Made by a program: the position numbers and the translations under genes
The notes under the pieces: generated by a model
Databases searched by the model: none
What the model was told of the DNA's origin: nothing
Seen by the model: the letters and a program-made list of their open reading frames with translations, nothing else
Shown: positions 9,993 through 19,252 of the stretch, piece by piece
Layout: each line of letters begins with the position of its first letter
Position numbering within the stretch: the first letter of the stretch is position 1
Assembly (NCBI RefSeq): GCF_900188005.1
Contig: NZ_FZNR01000009.1
Span: 1-64,000 of the forward strand
Source of the DNA: Actinoplanes regularis
GTDB taxonomy: Bacteria; Actinomycetota; Actinomycetes; Mycobacteriales; Micromonosporaceae
Direction: 5' to 3'
DNA length: 64,000 nucleotides

Positions 9993-11327
9993 TTATGGCT
10001 GGTTGGGCAGGCTCGCGCAGGTGGACGACGCCGGCAGGCCCGCGAGTCGCTGGGTGAGCCAGTTCACGGCTGGGCCCTGGTCGGCCAGATACGCGCCGGC
10101 GTGGTTCAGTACCGGGCTGCCGACCTTGGGCAGTTTGATCGGGGCGTAGGTGACGTCCGCGCCGAGTCGGCACCAGTCGACGGCGAGCATGCGGGCCTGA
10201 GCGTGGGGTACGGCGTTGTCATTGACGCCGGTGGCCACCCGGACGGCACCGGTCGGCTTGAGGGTGCCGATGAGCTGCGCGTTGATGTAGTCCTGCCAGA
10301 GGGGTTCGGTCCGGATGATGTCGACCATGGATTGGCCGTTCACTGTCCATGTCGAGCTGCGTGTGTTGGCGTACGCGAGGACCGAGTCACTGGCGCACAT
10401 GGTGGAGAGGTCTTTCAGCGCGGCCCGGCCGGCGTCGTTGAGGTACCGGTCGAGCAGCGGCTGCAGCTCCGGCTGGGATTGGATGAATCCGTTCACCGAC
10501 CAGCCGAGCGTGCCCACCAGTTCGGTGCCGTCGATCCCGGCCGTGACCTCGGTGATGTTGGCCGGCGGGGCGCCTGCGTAGGTGGCCTTCAGCGCTACGT
10601 CGGGCGCGTAGGACGGCTGCAGTTCCGCGGCCGCGGCCGCGGCGCCGCCGCCCTGGCTGTATCCGTAGAGACCTACGGCGGAGTCAGCGGTGATCGACGT
10701 GTCCGGCAACGCCTTGGCCGCCCGGGCGGCGTCCAGCACGGCGTGCCCGGAGTCCAGACGATTGACAAAGGTGTGCAGCCGGTCGGTGGTGCCGAGGCCG
10801 ATGTAGTCGGTCTCGACGACGGCGACACCCTTGGAAAGGAGCCGGTAGATGGCGAGCATCTCGTAGTCGATCGACACAGTGGACTGTTTCCAGCCGATCT
10901 GCAGGACGAGACCACGCTGCAGCCCCAGGGAGGTGGAGCACTGGTCGCCCTGGCCCATGGTGCCGGGTGCGAAGACGACCAGCGGACGCGGTCCCGGCTC
11001 CCGCCAGCGCGCGGCCGGTTCGAGGTAGGCACCGCTGACAGCGACCGCCTGGCCGGCCGAGTCGGTGGACTTGTACATGATCCGGGTCGCGGTGCCGGGC
11101 AGCCGGCGCTTGATGCCCGGCAGTGACAAGGTCAGGGGCAGGGCCTCGGTGCGGATCAGCGTGCCGTTGACCGCCGGAAGCGTCGCGGGCGGTGTGTAGA
11201 AGGCGGGGATCTCGACCCCTCGGGACGTGACGACATTGTCGGCGGCCCCGGCGGGTGGTGGGGCGACGCCCGCGCCCACCACCGACGCGGCCAGCAACGC
11301 GGCGGTGATGCGGGTACGGATGGACAT
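9993..11327 (-). CDS. Secreted lipase/esterase (secretory lipase family, alpha/beta hydrolase)
   Basis: 444 residues. A signal peptide is clear (RTRITAALLAASVVGAGVA, cleavage near AGAADN). The nucleophile elbow is GYSQGGG (about residue 220); the catalytic Asp is probably in TGVNDNAVPHAQ and the His in LNHAGAY near the C-terminus. The layout matches the LIP-type secretory lipases of actinobacteria and fungi, which hydrolyse triglycerides or other esters outside the cell. Several cysteines in the mature part could form disulphides. The gene looks intact and monocistronic, and it sits between two integrase relics. Confidence 0.85.
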   Translation of the reverse strand: MSIRTRITAALLAASVVGAGVAPPPAGAADNVVTSRGVEIPAFYTPPATLPAVNGTLIRTEALPLTLSLPGIKRRLPGTATRIMYKSTDSAGQAVAVSGAYLEPAARWREPGPRPLVVFAPGTMGQGDQCSTSLGLQRGLVLQIGWKQSTVSIDYEMLAIYRLLSKGVAVVETDYIGLGTTDRLHTFVNRLDSGHAVLDAARAAKALPDTSITADSAVGLYGYSQGGGAAAAAAELQPSYAPDVALKATYAGAPPANITEVTAGIDGTELVGTLGWSVNGFIQSQPELQPLLDRYLNDAGRAALKDLSTMCASDSVLAYANTRSSTWTVNGQSMVDIIRTEPLWQDYINAQLIGTLKPTGAVRVATGVNDNAVPHAQARMLAVDWCRLGADVTYAPIKLPKVGSPVLNHAGAYLADQGPAVNWLTQRLAGLPASSTCASLPNQP

Positions 11328-11479
11328 GTCCGGCCTCCATCAGCTCAGCGCGAGCCACCCGTTGATCTCCAGGAAACGTCGCGGTTACCGGAAGGTAACC
11401 AGTGCAACTGATACAAACCAGAGTCGTAATCTCTCGGTACGGCTGACCGCCACCTGCCACGCGAGCTTCACTACCGAAG

Positions 11480-11794
11480 TCAGGCCACGCTGGTGCTCGG
11501 CCTGCCAATGCTCGAGATGCCGCTGCCCTCGCTGATCAGCAAGCGGGCGTGGGTACCCACGCGACGAGTTCGGCGAGGCAGGCATCCGGGCCACCTGCGG
11601 GTCGACTCCAGCTGCCCCACCGCAGCCGAGCCGCCAGCGGCTTTAGTTAGAAGCAGCGACCTGCGCCCACCACGCGCACCACAACCTCGCCTACTCGCAC
11701 ACCCGGCAACGGTGATCAGCGCCACGTACCGCGGTGGCGTCTTGCCATCGCTCGCGGGCACCTGGGCGACGGCAGCGAACAGGCGACGACCCAA
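11480..11794 (-). pseudogene. Second tyrosine-integrase remnant
   Basis: The minus-strand frame contains VAQVPASDGK followed by TPPRYVALITVA. This aligns closely with VAQVLALAEK and MPPRYVALITVA of the broken integrase at 7052-7869. The same frame later reads HARLLISEGSGISSI, which resembles the H-R box region of tyrosine recombinases. Between these pieces the catalytic core is missing, so this is a deletion derivative or fusion of short remnants. No start codon context supports expression. It marks the right side of the accessory stretch next to tRNA-Gly. Confidence 0.6.
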
Positions 11795-11860
11795 GCAAAG
11801 CGCCTGTCAGCGGACCTTCGAGGACCGCACACCGCGCTACGACACCGATACCTTCGTTGC

Positions 11861-12331
11861 ATGACCACCCCGAGCGAACCGACCGGGATTTCTCGCCCCC
11901 GCGTAGCGTCCGGTGTCCTGTTCTTCGACGAAGCGGGGAAGGTCCTCCTCGTGAAGCCGGGCTACAAGGACGGCTGGGAGATACCGGGCGGGTTCGTCGA
12001 GGCTGGAGAGTCACCACGTGCCGCCTGCGTCCGGGAAGTCCGCGAGGAGTTGGGCCTGTCGCCGGTCGTCGGCGAGCACTTGGTCGTCGACTGGGCACCC
12101 GCCGTGGGTGAGGGTGACAAGCTGCTGTTCATTTTCGACGGCGGCGTTCTTCCGGAACGGGACCGGGCCGAGATCCGCTTCGTCGACGGCGAACTGACCG
12201 ATTGGCGGTTCGTGGCCGTCACGGATCTCGACGCCCACGTGCCGGATCGCCTGGCACGTCGGATCAGGACGGCCGCCGCGGCACGCCAACGCGCGAGCGC
12301 TGCCTACGCCGAGCACGGGGTCGAGAGATAG
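11861..12331 (+). CDS. NUDIX hydrolase
   Basis: 156 residues. The Nudix box is complete (GGFVEAGESPRAACVREVREELGL; GX5EX7REUXEEXGU), about residues 44-67. Family members cleave nucleoside diphosphates linked to another moiety, using a divalent metal held by the REVREE glutamates. The substrate is not predictable. The frame starts at ATG with no clear ribosome-binding site, so it may be leaderless. It is the first intact gene right of the integrase remnant. Confidence 0.85.
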   Translation: MTTPSEPTGISRPRVASGVLFFDEAGKVLLVKPGYKDGWEIPGGFVEAGESPRAACVREVREELGLSPVVGEHLVVDWAPAVGEGDKLLFIFDGGVLPERDRAEIRFVDGELTDWRFVAVTDLDAHVPDRLARRIRTAAAARQRASAAYAEHGVER

Positions 12332-12465
12332 CGCTCGAGGCGACGCACGGTCCAGGCGGTCGGCGGCACCGCTCCCTGGCCGGTTCTGAAGGTTCTTGAT
12401 CCGGCCGGTTCAACCGTGAGTGATCTCTCGCGCACCAATTATCATCGATGCGGGGAGGGGTCGCT

Positions 12466-13332
12466 TTGAGCAGTCGTTTCGAGATCACGGTGGACGACAG
12501 GGTTCTCACGGCCGAGGTGACGGGTGCTCCCGACGGCATTCCGGTCTTCCTGTTGCACGGCACGCCCGGCTCCTGCGCCGGGCCCAAACCTCGCAGCAGC
12601 GTCCTCTATCGGCAGGGCGTGCGGCTGATCTGTTACGACCGCCCGGGCTACGGCGGCTCGACCCGGATGCCCGGCCGGCATGTCGCCGACGCGGCCCATG
12701 ACGTCGAGGCGGTCGCCGACGGTATGGGTCTGGACGGTTTCTGCGTCGTGGGGCGGTCCGGCGGCGGCCCGCACGCGCTCGCCTGCGCGGCCCTGCTGCC
12801 GGACCGGGTGGCTCGGGCCGCCGTGCTGGTCGGCCTCGCCCCGGCCAACGCCGCGGGCCTCGACTGGTACGAGGGTATGTCCGCGGAGAACGCCCGTAAC
12901 CACGCCGAGGCCGACCAGGGGGACGCGGAGTTGATGCGCGAGATGACGGCGCTGGCGGTGCGGACGGCGGCCGACCCGGAGAGCCTGATCGAGGAGCTTC
13001 GCACTCAGGCGGCCGAGCCGGATCTGCGGTTCATGCAGAGTGTCATGTACCGGCGGCTGCTGAGCGCCAGTTACGCCGAGGCGTTGCGGGTCGGGCCGTA
13101 CGGGTGGATCGACGACATCCTGGCATTCCGCGGCGACTGGGGGTTCGTCCTGGACCACATCGTGCCGCCGGTGCGGCTGTGGCACGGCGCGGACGACACC
13201 TTCTCCCCGGCGAGTCACAGCAGGTGGCTGGCCGAGCGGATCCCCCGGGCCGAGGTGCACGTGCAGTACGGTGCCGCCCATTTCGGCGCGGTCGAGGTCC
13301 TGCCCCGGATCCTGTCCTGGCTCACGGCGTGA
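12466..13332 (+). CDS. Alpha/beta hydrolase
   Basis: An ATG exists at 12448, but a TTG at 12466 has GGGGAGGGG at ideal spacing and gives a more natural N-terminus (SSRFEITVDDRVLTAEV), so I place the start there (288 residues). The oxyanion region is HGTPGS, the nucleophile elbow GRSGGG, the acid in GADDTFSP and the His in AHFGAVE. No signal peptide is present, so it is cytosolic. The last 11 bases overlap the convergent membrane-protein gene of the FxSxx cluster. The substrate is unknown. Confidence 0.82.
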   Translation: MSSRFEITVDDRVLTAEVTGAPDGIPVFLLHGTPGSCAGPKPRSSVLYRQGVRLICYDRPGYGGSTRMPGRHVADAAHDVEAVADGMGLDGFCVVGRSGGGPHALACAALLPDRVARAAVLVGLAPANAAGLDWYEGMSAENARNHAEADQGDAELMREMTALAVRTAADPESLIEELRTQAAEPDLRFMQSVMYRRLLSASYAEALRVGPYGWIDDILAFRGDWGFVLDHIVPPVRLWHGADDTFSPASHSRWLAERIPRAEVHVQYGAAHFGAVEVLPRILSWLTA

Positions 13333-14146
13333 CGGCCGGCTGCTCGCCGCCGGCCTGGTGTTCCAGCTGCTGGCAGAGCTCGATCAGCCGGTCGATGGTG
13401 CGGATGTGCTCCAGCGCCACGTCGCGCAACCGGTCCGCTCGTGGGACGGTGCGCGCCGACAGGGCCGGCTGACCGAAGAGGTCGTGCCCGGCCGCCATGA
13501 TCTGCCGCTGTGCGGCGAGCGCCGACTCCAGGTCGAGCCACAGCTGGGCGAACCCGGTCGTCTCGGCGGTCAGGTCGCCGTCGCGGTCGCGTTCGACCAG
13601 CAGCGTGTGGAGGTGACTGCCGAGGATGCGCAGGGGTGTCGTGATGCGGTGGTACATGAGCCATTGCTGCCCGTCCATCTGGGTGTGCAGCAGGCGGGCC
13701 GCGGCGTTGGCCGCGTCCGGATCGGCCAGTCGCCCGTCCTCGACCTTGGCGGCGCGGACGAATTCGTTGGTGGTCGCCTCGACGTCCCGGGTGCGTTCCT
13801 GGATCTGGTCGCGTGTGGTGCGCGCGGCGATCACCAGTTGCTGCCGGGTGCTGGCGAAGCGGGTGTCCAGGCGTACCCGCTCCAGCTCCTTCACCTGGTA
13901 TTCGGCGAGCTGTCCGATGATCACCAAGGCGATCGGCAGGGTGACCATGGCGCAGATCACCTCGGAGACGATGTTCGGGATGAACTGGTAGTCGCCCCAC
14001 CAGCCGGCGAGGTCGCCGATGATCGACAGGACGGCCACCGGGACCCCAATGCCCCACACCCAACCCGCGAACCGCTTCAGCACGGCCGGCGCCCCGTGCC
14101 ACGCCGTCGTCACGAGCCCTGGGACGGTGGTCTTCCGCTCGGCCAT
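13322..14146 (-). CDS. Two-helix membrane protein with cytoplasmic helical domain, downstream of fxsT
   Basis: 274 residues. Two transmembrane helices near the N-terminus (about 28-50 and 57-83) are followed by a long, charged, probably coiled-coil region (QVKELERVRLDTRFAST onwards, to about 125) and a helical C-terminal domain. No family was recognised. It begins 9 bases after the fxsT stop on the same strand, so it is almost certainly co-transcribed with the FxSxx-COOH genes and may anchor or signal for the TIR/STAND proteins encoded upstream. That role is inference from position and topology only. Confidence 0.75.
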   Translation of the reverse strand: MAERKTTVPGLVTTAWHGAPAVLKRFAGWVWGIGVPVAVLSIIGDLAGWWGDYQFIPNIVSEVICAMVTLPIALVIIGQLAEYQVKELERVRLDTRFASTRQQLVIAARTTRDQIQERTRDVEATTNEFVRAAKVEDGRLADPDAANAAARLLHTQMDGQQWLMYHRITTPLRILGSHLHTLLVERDRDGDLTAETTGFAQLWLDLESALAAQRQIMAAGHDLFGQPALSARTVPRADRLRDVALEHIRTIDRLIELCQQLEHQAGGEQPAVTP

Positions 14147-14155
14147 CGCGGCCTC

Positions 14156-17100
14156 CTAGAACTGGTGCGGGTCGATGATCCGGTAGAGGTAGCGACGGTG
14201 GTCGAGAGCCTCCACGATCGGGTGGTCGTCGCCGACGCGGTTCACCATCCGCTCGCGCAGTTCCACGATGCGTTCCTCCGCGGTGCGGTCGCCGAGGGCG
14301 AGATCGATGAGCGCAAGGTTGGCCTCGAACCGCAGCGTGTTGGGGTGGTCGGCGCCGAAGACCTCGGGGATGGCGTGGGCGAGGGCGATCAGCCGGGCCC
14401 GGGCGGCCGGGGCGTCCGGAGTGTCGTCCTCGCCGGCCGCGTCGATCTCGCAGATCGCGAGGTTCATCTGCGCGGAGAGGGTGTAGGGGTGCCGGGCGCC
14501 GAGTACCCCCGTCAGGCTGGCCACGCTGGGTCGCAGCCATTCCCGGGCCGCCCTGGATCGGCCGGCGGCACGTTCGGCGATGGCGAGATCATTCGAGCAG
14601 ACCAGGGTGTACGGGTGACGGGGCCCGAGCCGGCGCTCGTAGAACTGCCGGATCTCCAGCATCTCCCCGATCGCCCGCTCCGGTTCGCCCGAGTTGAGCA
14701 GGCTCAGCGCGAGGCTGAGCCGGCAGCTCACCGTCTCGGGATATTCCGGACCGAAGAGCTGGCCGAGCTTCATGAACGTGGTCTGATGCAGCGGCACGGT
14801 CTCGCCGATCCGCCCGAGGCTGCGCAGGGAGACCGCGTAGTTGGCCTGGGTGGTGAGGGTGATCCGGGAGTCCGGGCCACGGGTCTCGAGCAGGTCGCCG
14901 ACGGTCTGTTCGAGCAGGGCGGCGGAGCGGGCGAAATCACCGGCGTCCCGCCAGTCACGGGCCAGGCAGGCGGCCGAGGCGAGGGTGAGGTAGCTGGTCT
15001 CGCCGAGCACCTCCCGCCGGCGGACGAGGGTCTGCTCGTCGTGTTCGGCGGCCAGCCGGAAATCACCCATCAGCCGGTACGACACGGCGAGGTTGTTACG
15101 GGCGGCCAGGGTGCGCGCGTTCTCCTCGCCGTAGTACTCCTGCCAGGTGTTGTAGGTGTCCAGGTCGAGCTCGAGCGCCTCCGGGTAGCGGCCGAGCCCG
15201 CGCAGGTCGGCCGCGAGACCACCACGGGTCATCAGGACGTGCGGGTGGTTGGCCGGCAGCAGTTCCTGCTGGGCGGCGAGCACATCCTTGTCGACCTCGT
15301 AGGAGAGCTGGAACTCGCCCAGGTCGCGCAGCAGGTTGGCGAGGTTGAAACGCAGGAAGAGCAGTTGCCGGCGGAGCACGTCGGCGGCTTCCCGATCGGC
15401 GGTGGCTTCCAGCTGGTCGGCCCAGATCTGGGTGGTGCGCTCGGCACGTGGACGGCCGGCGGCCGCGTCGCCCTGCACGTAGTAGAGCCGCATCCGGTCG
15501 ATGATCAGCTGGCGGACCGATTCTTCGGCGCTGTGCACCGCCTCGGAGGCGTCCAGGTGCGACCAGAGCTGCCGGAACCTCGGCCAGTTCTTCTGCTCCT
15601 CGACCTCACCGTCCGGCCGGGCCCGGGCGAGCACCTGGTGGACCTGCCGGCGAGCCTCGTGCAGCTCCTCCTCGGTCATCCGGTCCCGGACGACGTTCTG
15701 AACGACCCGGTGAATGATGATCTGCCCGCGGCGATCGGTCTCGCCCGCGGCGGACGGCCGCTGGTCGAGGCGCAGCAGCGCGAGCCGGTTGATCTGCTGG
15801 ACCAGCGAACCGCGCGCCATCCGCTCGGACAGCGCCGGGTTGAACGCTTTGAGGTATTCGGCCATCTGGTCGCTGTAGACCAGGTCGAGCGGAATCTCCG
15901 GGGCCATCACACTGCACAGCTGGAACAGCCGGTACGCGGCCTGGTCCCGGTCGCGCAGCCGGATGAGCGACAGGTCCCAGGTCCGCGCGATCGACTGATC
16001 GGTGGTGGCGGTGAGCGCGGCGCTCGGGCCCTCCTCCCGGATCAGGGTCAGGTACTCGGAGACCGGGGTGAGCGTCTCGGCCAGCCAGGCCGCGGCGGCG
16101 GCCACCACGATCGGCAGGTCGGCGAGCTGCTCGGCGACCAGGTGGGCGTCCTGGCGGTTCAGTGAGTCGACCCGCTGGAGCAGGTGGTCGATGCTCTCCT
16201 CGCGGGTGAACACGTCGATCTGCAGCGGCTGTGTCTGCTCGCCCCAGGACATGTTGCGCGACGTGATCAGCACGTGGCCCGGCCCGTGCGGCAGGTACGT
16301 GCGGATCGCCTCGGGCTCGTCCGCGTTGTCGAAGATCAGCAGCCAGCGGCGCTTGTCGCGACCGAGTTCCTGCACGACGGCTCGCGCGTAGTCGGCGCCG
16401 AACTGCTCGGACTGCAGGCCGAGCAGGTCACCGAGGTCGTGCAGCGAGCTGCCCAGGCTCTCGTCGCTGTCCGCCCGCAGCCACGCGACCACGTCGTACG
16501 CGGTGCGGTATCGGTAGGCGTACTCCAGGGCCAGCTGGGTCTTGCCCACTCCGCCCATGCCCTGGAGCGCGACCGCCTGGGTGCCGAAGAGGACCACGGC
16601 GGTGCCGGAGCGCAGTTGCTCGCGCAGTTCGCGCAGCACCGGCTCGCGGCCGGTGAAGCGCGCGTTCCGGGCCGGGAGGTTCACCACCAGCTGTGGTTCC
16701 TCGCCGGGGTAGCGCGGCGCGCCGGCGAGGACCGCGTCGGTGTCGCCGACCGGCCGGCCGATCAGGTCGAGGAGGCGCTCGGCGGCGGCGGTCGCGGAGA
16801 GACCGGCGATGAACGCCGAGTTGGCCGGGGTGATCCGCCGCCAGGGGGTGATGTCGGCGGTGTAGACGGCGCACAGCTCGGGATCGTCGATGATGGTGCC
16901 GGCGGCGCCCTCTCGCCGGGAGATGATCCGAAGCCGCTGTGCCCCGTCGGCCTGCGGTTTCTCCGGACCAGGCGCGTGTACGACGTGGAATCCGCTCGCC
17001 ACCAGGACGTGCTCGACCCACTCGACCCAGACCTGGTCGGCGCTCGTGTCGGTCAGCAGCAGGACGTCGGCCTCGGCGAACGGCTTGCGCTCGAACCGGG

Positions 17101-18052
17101 CGTTGATCTGGGCCCGCACGCCGTGCGACATCGGTGGCAACGACATGATCTCGTGGCTGGTGATGTGGCCGACCAGGTTCTCGTACGCGTTGAGCAGGGT
17201 CCCGCTCGCCCCGGGGACGTCGCCGAACGTCGCGAGCGTCTCCTCGTACGCGTAATAAGCCTGGTAGGGAACCTGGACGCCGAGCCAGTAGGCCTGCCTG
17301 CTCTCCTCGTCCATCCCTCCGGGCAGGTCGGCGAACTGGCGCATGGCGACCGTCCGGCCGATGTCGGCCTTGCGTTTCTCGGCCGGGTCGACCCGCATGG
17401 GAACGGGCAGCACCCGGATGTTGCGGCGGCTCAGCAGTTGGCGGGCCATCTGAGCGGAGCCGTCCATACCCTGCTCGCTGAAGGTGAAGCAGTCGACGAA
17501 CACGTCCGGCAGGTGGCTGGTGCAGATTCCGGCGATGTCGCTGTGCCCGGTCCGGCTGTCGATCAGCGTGTAGTCGTAGTGCTCGCGCATGTCGTCCCGC
17601 ATGGCGTCGAAGAACCGGCCGCCGTTCTGGTTCTGGTAGAAGTCGTCCCAGTTCATCTCGCCGAGCGCGCCCTCGTACTCGTGGTTCTGCCGCCCCGCGG
17701 AGAGGAAGTCGAGCGTGCCGCCGCCGGGAAAGTCCCAGTCGAGGGAGAAGGAGTGCCGCTGCACGCAGGCGTACCGCTCGATCCAGCCGGGGGTGCGGTC
17801 GCCGCGGGTGGTCGACCACTCGTACTCGCGGATCATGTCGATGACGCCGCGGGTGCCGGCGAGGACACCGGGGTCGATGAACGGGGCGAAGAACCGGTGC
17901 AGGCCGGGCGATTCCAGATCCCAGTCGACGGCCAGGACCCGCTTGCCGTTGGCGGCCAGGATCCATGCCACGTTGGCGAGCGCCATGGTGCGGCCGGTGC
18001 CGCCCTTGTACGAGTAGAACGTGACGACCTGGCCGTCCCGACCGGTGTGCAT
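14156..18052 (-). CDS. fxsT: FxSxx-COOH system TPR/NB-ARC ATPase (ParA-like, TIR-like, NB-ARC, TPR)
   Basis: 1298 residues. Domains in order: a ParA/MinD-like P-loop domain with deviant Walker A KGGTGRT (residues 16-22) and DWDLESPG; a TIR-like segment (about 326-425, DVLLLTDTSADQVWVEWVEHVL); a STAND-type NB-ARC ATPase with Walker A GMGGVGKT (498-505) and Walker B RWLLIFDNAD (569-578); and a long array of tetratricopeptide repeats (about 830-1280). This matches the tetratricopeptide protein of the FxSxx-COOH RiPP system. The start is ATG at 18052; an upstream extension of the frame overlaps fxsC and was rejected. fxsC ends 16 bases upstream. It probably senses a ligand through the TPRs and oligomerises, but its exact role is unknown. 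Confidence 0.88.
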   Translation of the reverse strand: MHTGRDGQVVTFYSYKGGTGRTMALANVAWILAANGKRVLAVDWDLESPGLHRFFAPFIDPGVLAGTRGVIDMIREYEWSTTRGDRTPGWIERYACVQRHSFSLDWDFPGGGTLDFLSAGRQNHEYEGALGEMNWDDFYQNQNGGRFFDAMRDDMREHYDYTLIDSRTGHSDIAGICTSHLPDVFVDCFTFSEQGMDGSAQMARQLLSRRNIRVLPVPMRVDPAEKRKADIGRTVAMRQFADLPGGMDEESRQAYWLGVQVPYQAYYAYEETLATFGDVPGASGTLLNAYENLVGHITSHEIMSLPPMSHGVRAQINARFERKPFAEADVLLLTDTSADQVWVEWVEHVLVASGFHVVHAPGPEKPQADGAQRLRIISRREGAAGTIIDDPELCAVYTADITPWRRITPANSAFIAGLSATAAAERLLDLIGRPVGDTDAVLAGAPRYPGEEPQLVVNLPARNARFTGREPVLRELREQLRSGTAVVLFGTQAVALQGMGGVGKTQLALEYAYRYRTAYDVVAWLRADSDESLGSSLHDLGDLLGLQSEQFGADYARAVVQELGRDKRRWLLIFDNADEPEAIRTYLPHGPGHVLITSRNMSWGEQTQPLQIDVFTREESIDHLLQRVDSLNRQDAHLVAEQLADLPIVVAAAAAWLAETLTPVSEYLTLIREEGPSAALTATTDQSIARTWDLSLIRLRDRDQAAYRLFQLCSVMAPEIPLDLVYSDQMAEYLKAFNPALSERMARGSLVQQINRLALLRLDQRPSAAGETDRRGQIIIHRVVQNVVRDRMTEEELHEARRQVHQVLARARPDGEVEEQKNWPRFRQLWSHLDASEAVHSAEESVRQLIIDRMRLYYVQGDAAAGRPRAERTTQIWADQLEATADREAADVLRRQLLFLRFNLANLLRDLGEFQLSYEVDKDVLAAQQELLPANHPHVLMTRGGLAADLRGLGRYPEALELDLDTYNTWQEYYGEENARTLAARNNLAVSYRLMGDFRLAAEHDEQTLVRRREVLGETSYLTLASAACLARDWRDAGDFARSAALLEQTVGDLLETRGPDSRITLTTQANYAVSLRSLGRIGETVPLHQTTFMKLGQLFGPEYPETVSCRLSLALSLLNSGEPERAIGEMLEIRQFYERRLGPRHPYTLVCSNDLAIAERAAGRSRAAREWLRPSVASLTGVLGARHPYTLSAQMNLAICEIDAAGEDDTPDAPAARARLIALAHAIPEVFGADHPNTLRFEANLALIDLALGDRTAEERIVELRERMVNRVGDDHPIVEALDHRRYLYRIIDPHQF

Positions 18053-18068
18053 AGCCCTGTCGTTCCCC

Positions 18069-19079
18069 TCAGCTCGGATGTCCTCGCAGGAAGTTGCGCC
18101 GTGCCCGTTGGATCGCCTCCTCGACGGTCCGGGCGAACTCGGGTGCGGTACGCGCCACCTGGGCGCTGCTGCCGGCCAACTGCATGGCCCGGGCGGCCGG
18201 CTCGCGCAGGTGCTGGTCCCGGCCGGCCACGACGACCACCGTCGTCCACTGCGGCAGCCGCTTGAGCAGCTTCTCCACGATCGGCCGGGTGGTGGCGTCG
18301 GCCAGGGTCTCGGGGGCCAGCAGCAGGATGCCCGCCGAGTCACGGGTCTCGTGGTCGGCCGCCGGCCCGTCGAACGCGTCGATGACCTCGGGCAGGAGCG
18401 CGAGCCGCCGGGCGGCCTGCACCGCCCGGTCGATCACCGAGAGGCGGTCGGGCTCGAACGGCGTCCACTCGGTGTCCGAACCGGGTGGCCGGGCGACGGA
18501 GATGAAAAAGCGCGCCTCCGGCAGCGGGGTGCCGACCGGGTGCGACGCCACCAGCATCCACTCGGGCACGTGCCCGGGGTGCTCGGCGGCCCGCACGATC
18601 CGGTCGGCCAGCAGTTCGACGATCTGGCGCAGCTCACTCGAGTACGCGTTGTGCCGGCAGATGGTCGCCATGCCGCAGTCCCGGTACTCCCGGACGGCGT
18701 TGCCGAGCGAGACGGCCTGGGCGATGCCGCACACCTCGCGCGGCGGGATGTAGACGTCCCACATCACCGGATGGACGAACGGCAGGTCGGTGACGTCGGA
18801 CCGGCGATTGAGATACGGCGCGAAGTCGGTCGGTGGATCGTGCAGGAACTCGCGGGTGTAGAGCGGCACCAGGACCCGTACGTCCGGTCCCCGCTCGCCG
18901 CTCGCCGCCTGCGCCTCCCGTTCGGTGGCGTAGTGGATCGAGCCGGTCCGCAGCCCGGGAAGGGGGGTCGCGCGGCTGCGCACCTCTTCGTCGAGGCGCC
19001 GATAGAAGCGCCCGACCCATTCGTTCGGGAAGGACTGGCGGGCGTGAATGAGTGCGAAGTAGAGGTCGGGCCGGCTCAC
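18069..19079 (-). CDS. fxsC: FxsC, TIR-like protein of the FxSxx-COOH system
   Basis: 336 residues, GTG start. The N-terminal region (LYFALIHARQSFPN, then FYRRLDEEV, VLVPLYTREFLHDPP) is a divergent TIR-like fold as described for FxsC. The family normally opens with an FFLSYAR-like strand, which is altered here. The C-terminal part holds a second alpha/beta region (GILLLAPETLAD, WTTVVVVAGRD). It sits between the acetyltransferase and fxsT on one strand. A scaffold or NAD-handling signalling role is possible, but no catalytic Glu can be assigned with confidence. Confidence 0.82.
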   Translation of the reverse strand: MSRPDLYFALIHARQSFPNEWVGRFYRRLDEEVRSRATPLPGLRTGSIHYATEREAQAASGERGPDVRVLVPLYTREFLHDPPTDFAPYLNRRSDVTDLPFVHPVMWDVYIPPREVCGIAQAVSLGNAVREYRDCGMATICRHNAYSSELRQIVELLADRIVRAAEHPGHVPEWMLVASHPVGTPLPEARFFISVARPPGSDTEWTPFEPDRLSVIDRAVQAARRLALLPEVIDAFDGPAADHETRDSAGILLLAPETLADATTRPIVEKLLKRLPQWTTVVVVAGRDQHLREPAARAMQLAGSSAQVARTAPEFARTVEEAIQRARRNFLRGHPS

Positions 19080-19252
19080 GATCGAATTCCGATCATCGCG
19101 CCCGGAGGACGGGGGAAGATCCTCTCAGCGGGCACGTCCGCTCCGTTCCGTTACATCACAGCTACGGGGTGGCAACAAGCGTAATGGGCTCGTTCCACCC
19201 TGTCATCGCCGCTTCCCGAGCGGATTTCCGCTACGCATTCCGACCGATATGG

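Noticed and set aside
7052-11800. A complete mobile element bounded by att repeats
   Set aside because: I could not find a second copy of the tRNA-Gly 3' end by eye, and both integrase pieces are broken, so only relics are claimed.
12448-12465. ATG six codons upstream of the alpha/beta hydrolase start
   Set aside because: The strong GGGGAGGGG ribosome-binding sequence lies after it, so TTG 12466 is the better start.
13271-16165. 964-codon open frame antisense to fxsT and its downstream gene
   Set aside because: It mirrors real genes on the other strand, has low-complexity V/L/D/R/H/G-rich composition typical of GC-rich shadow frames, and shows no motifs.
16184-18265. 693-codon plus-strand open frame antisense to fxsT
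   Set aside because: Shadow frame of the same kind. The opposite strand has Walker, NB-ARC and TPR motifs in a continuous protein.
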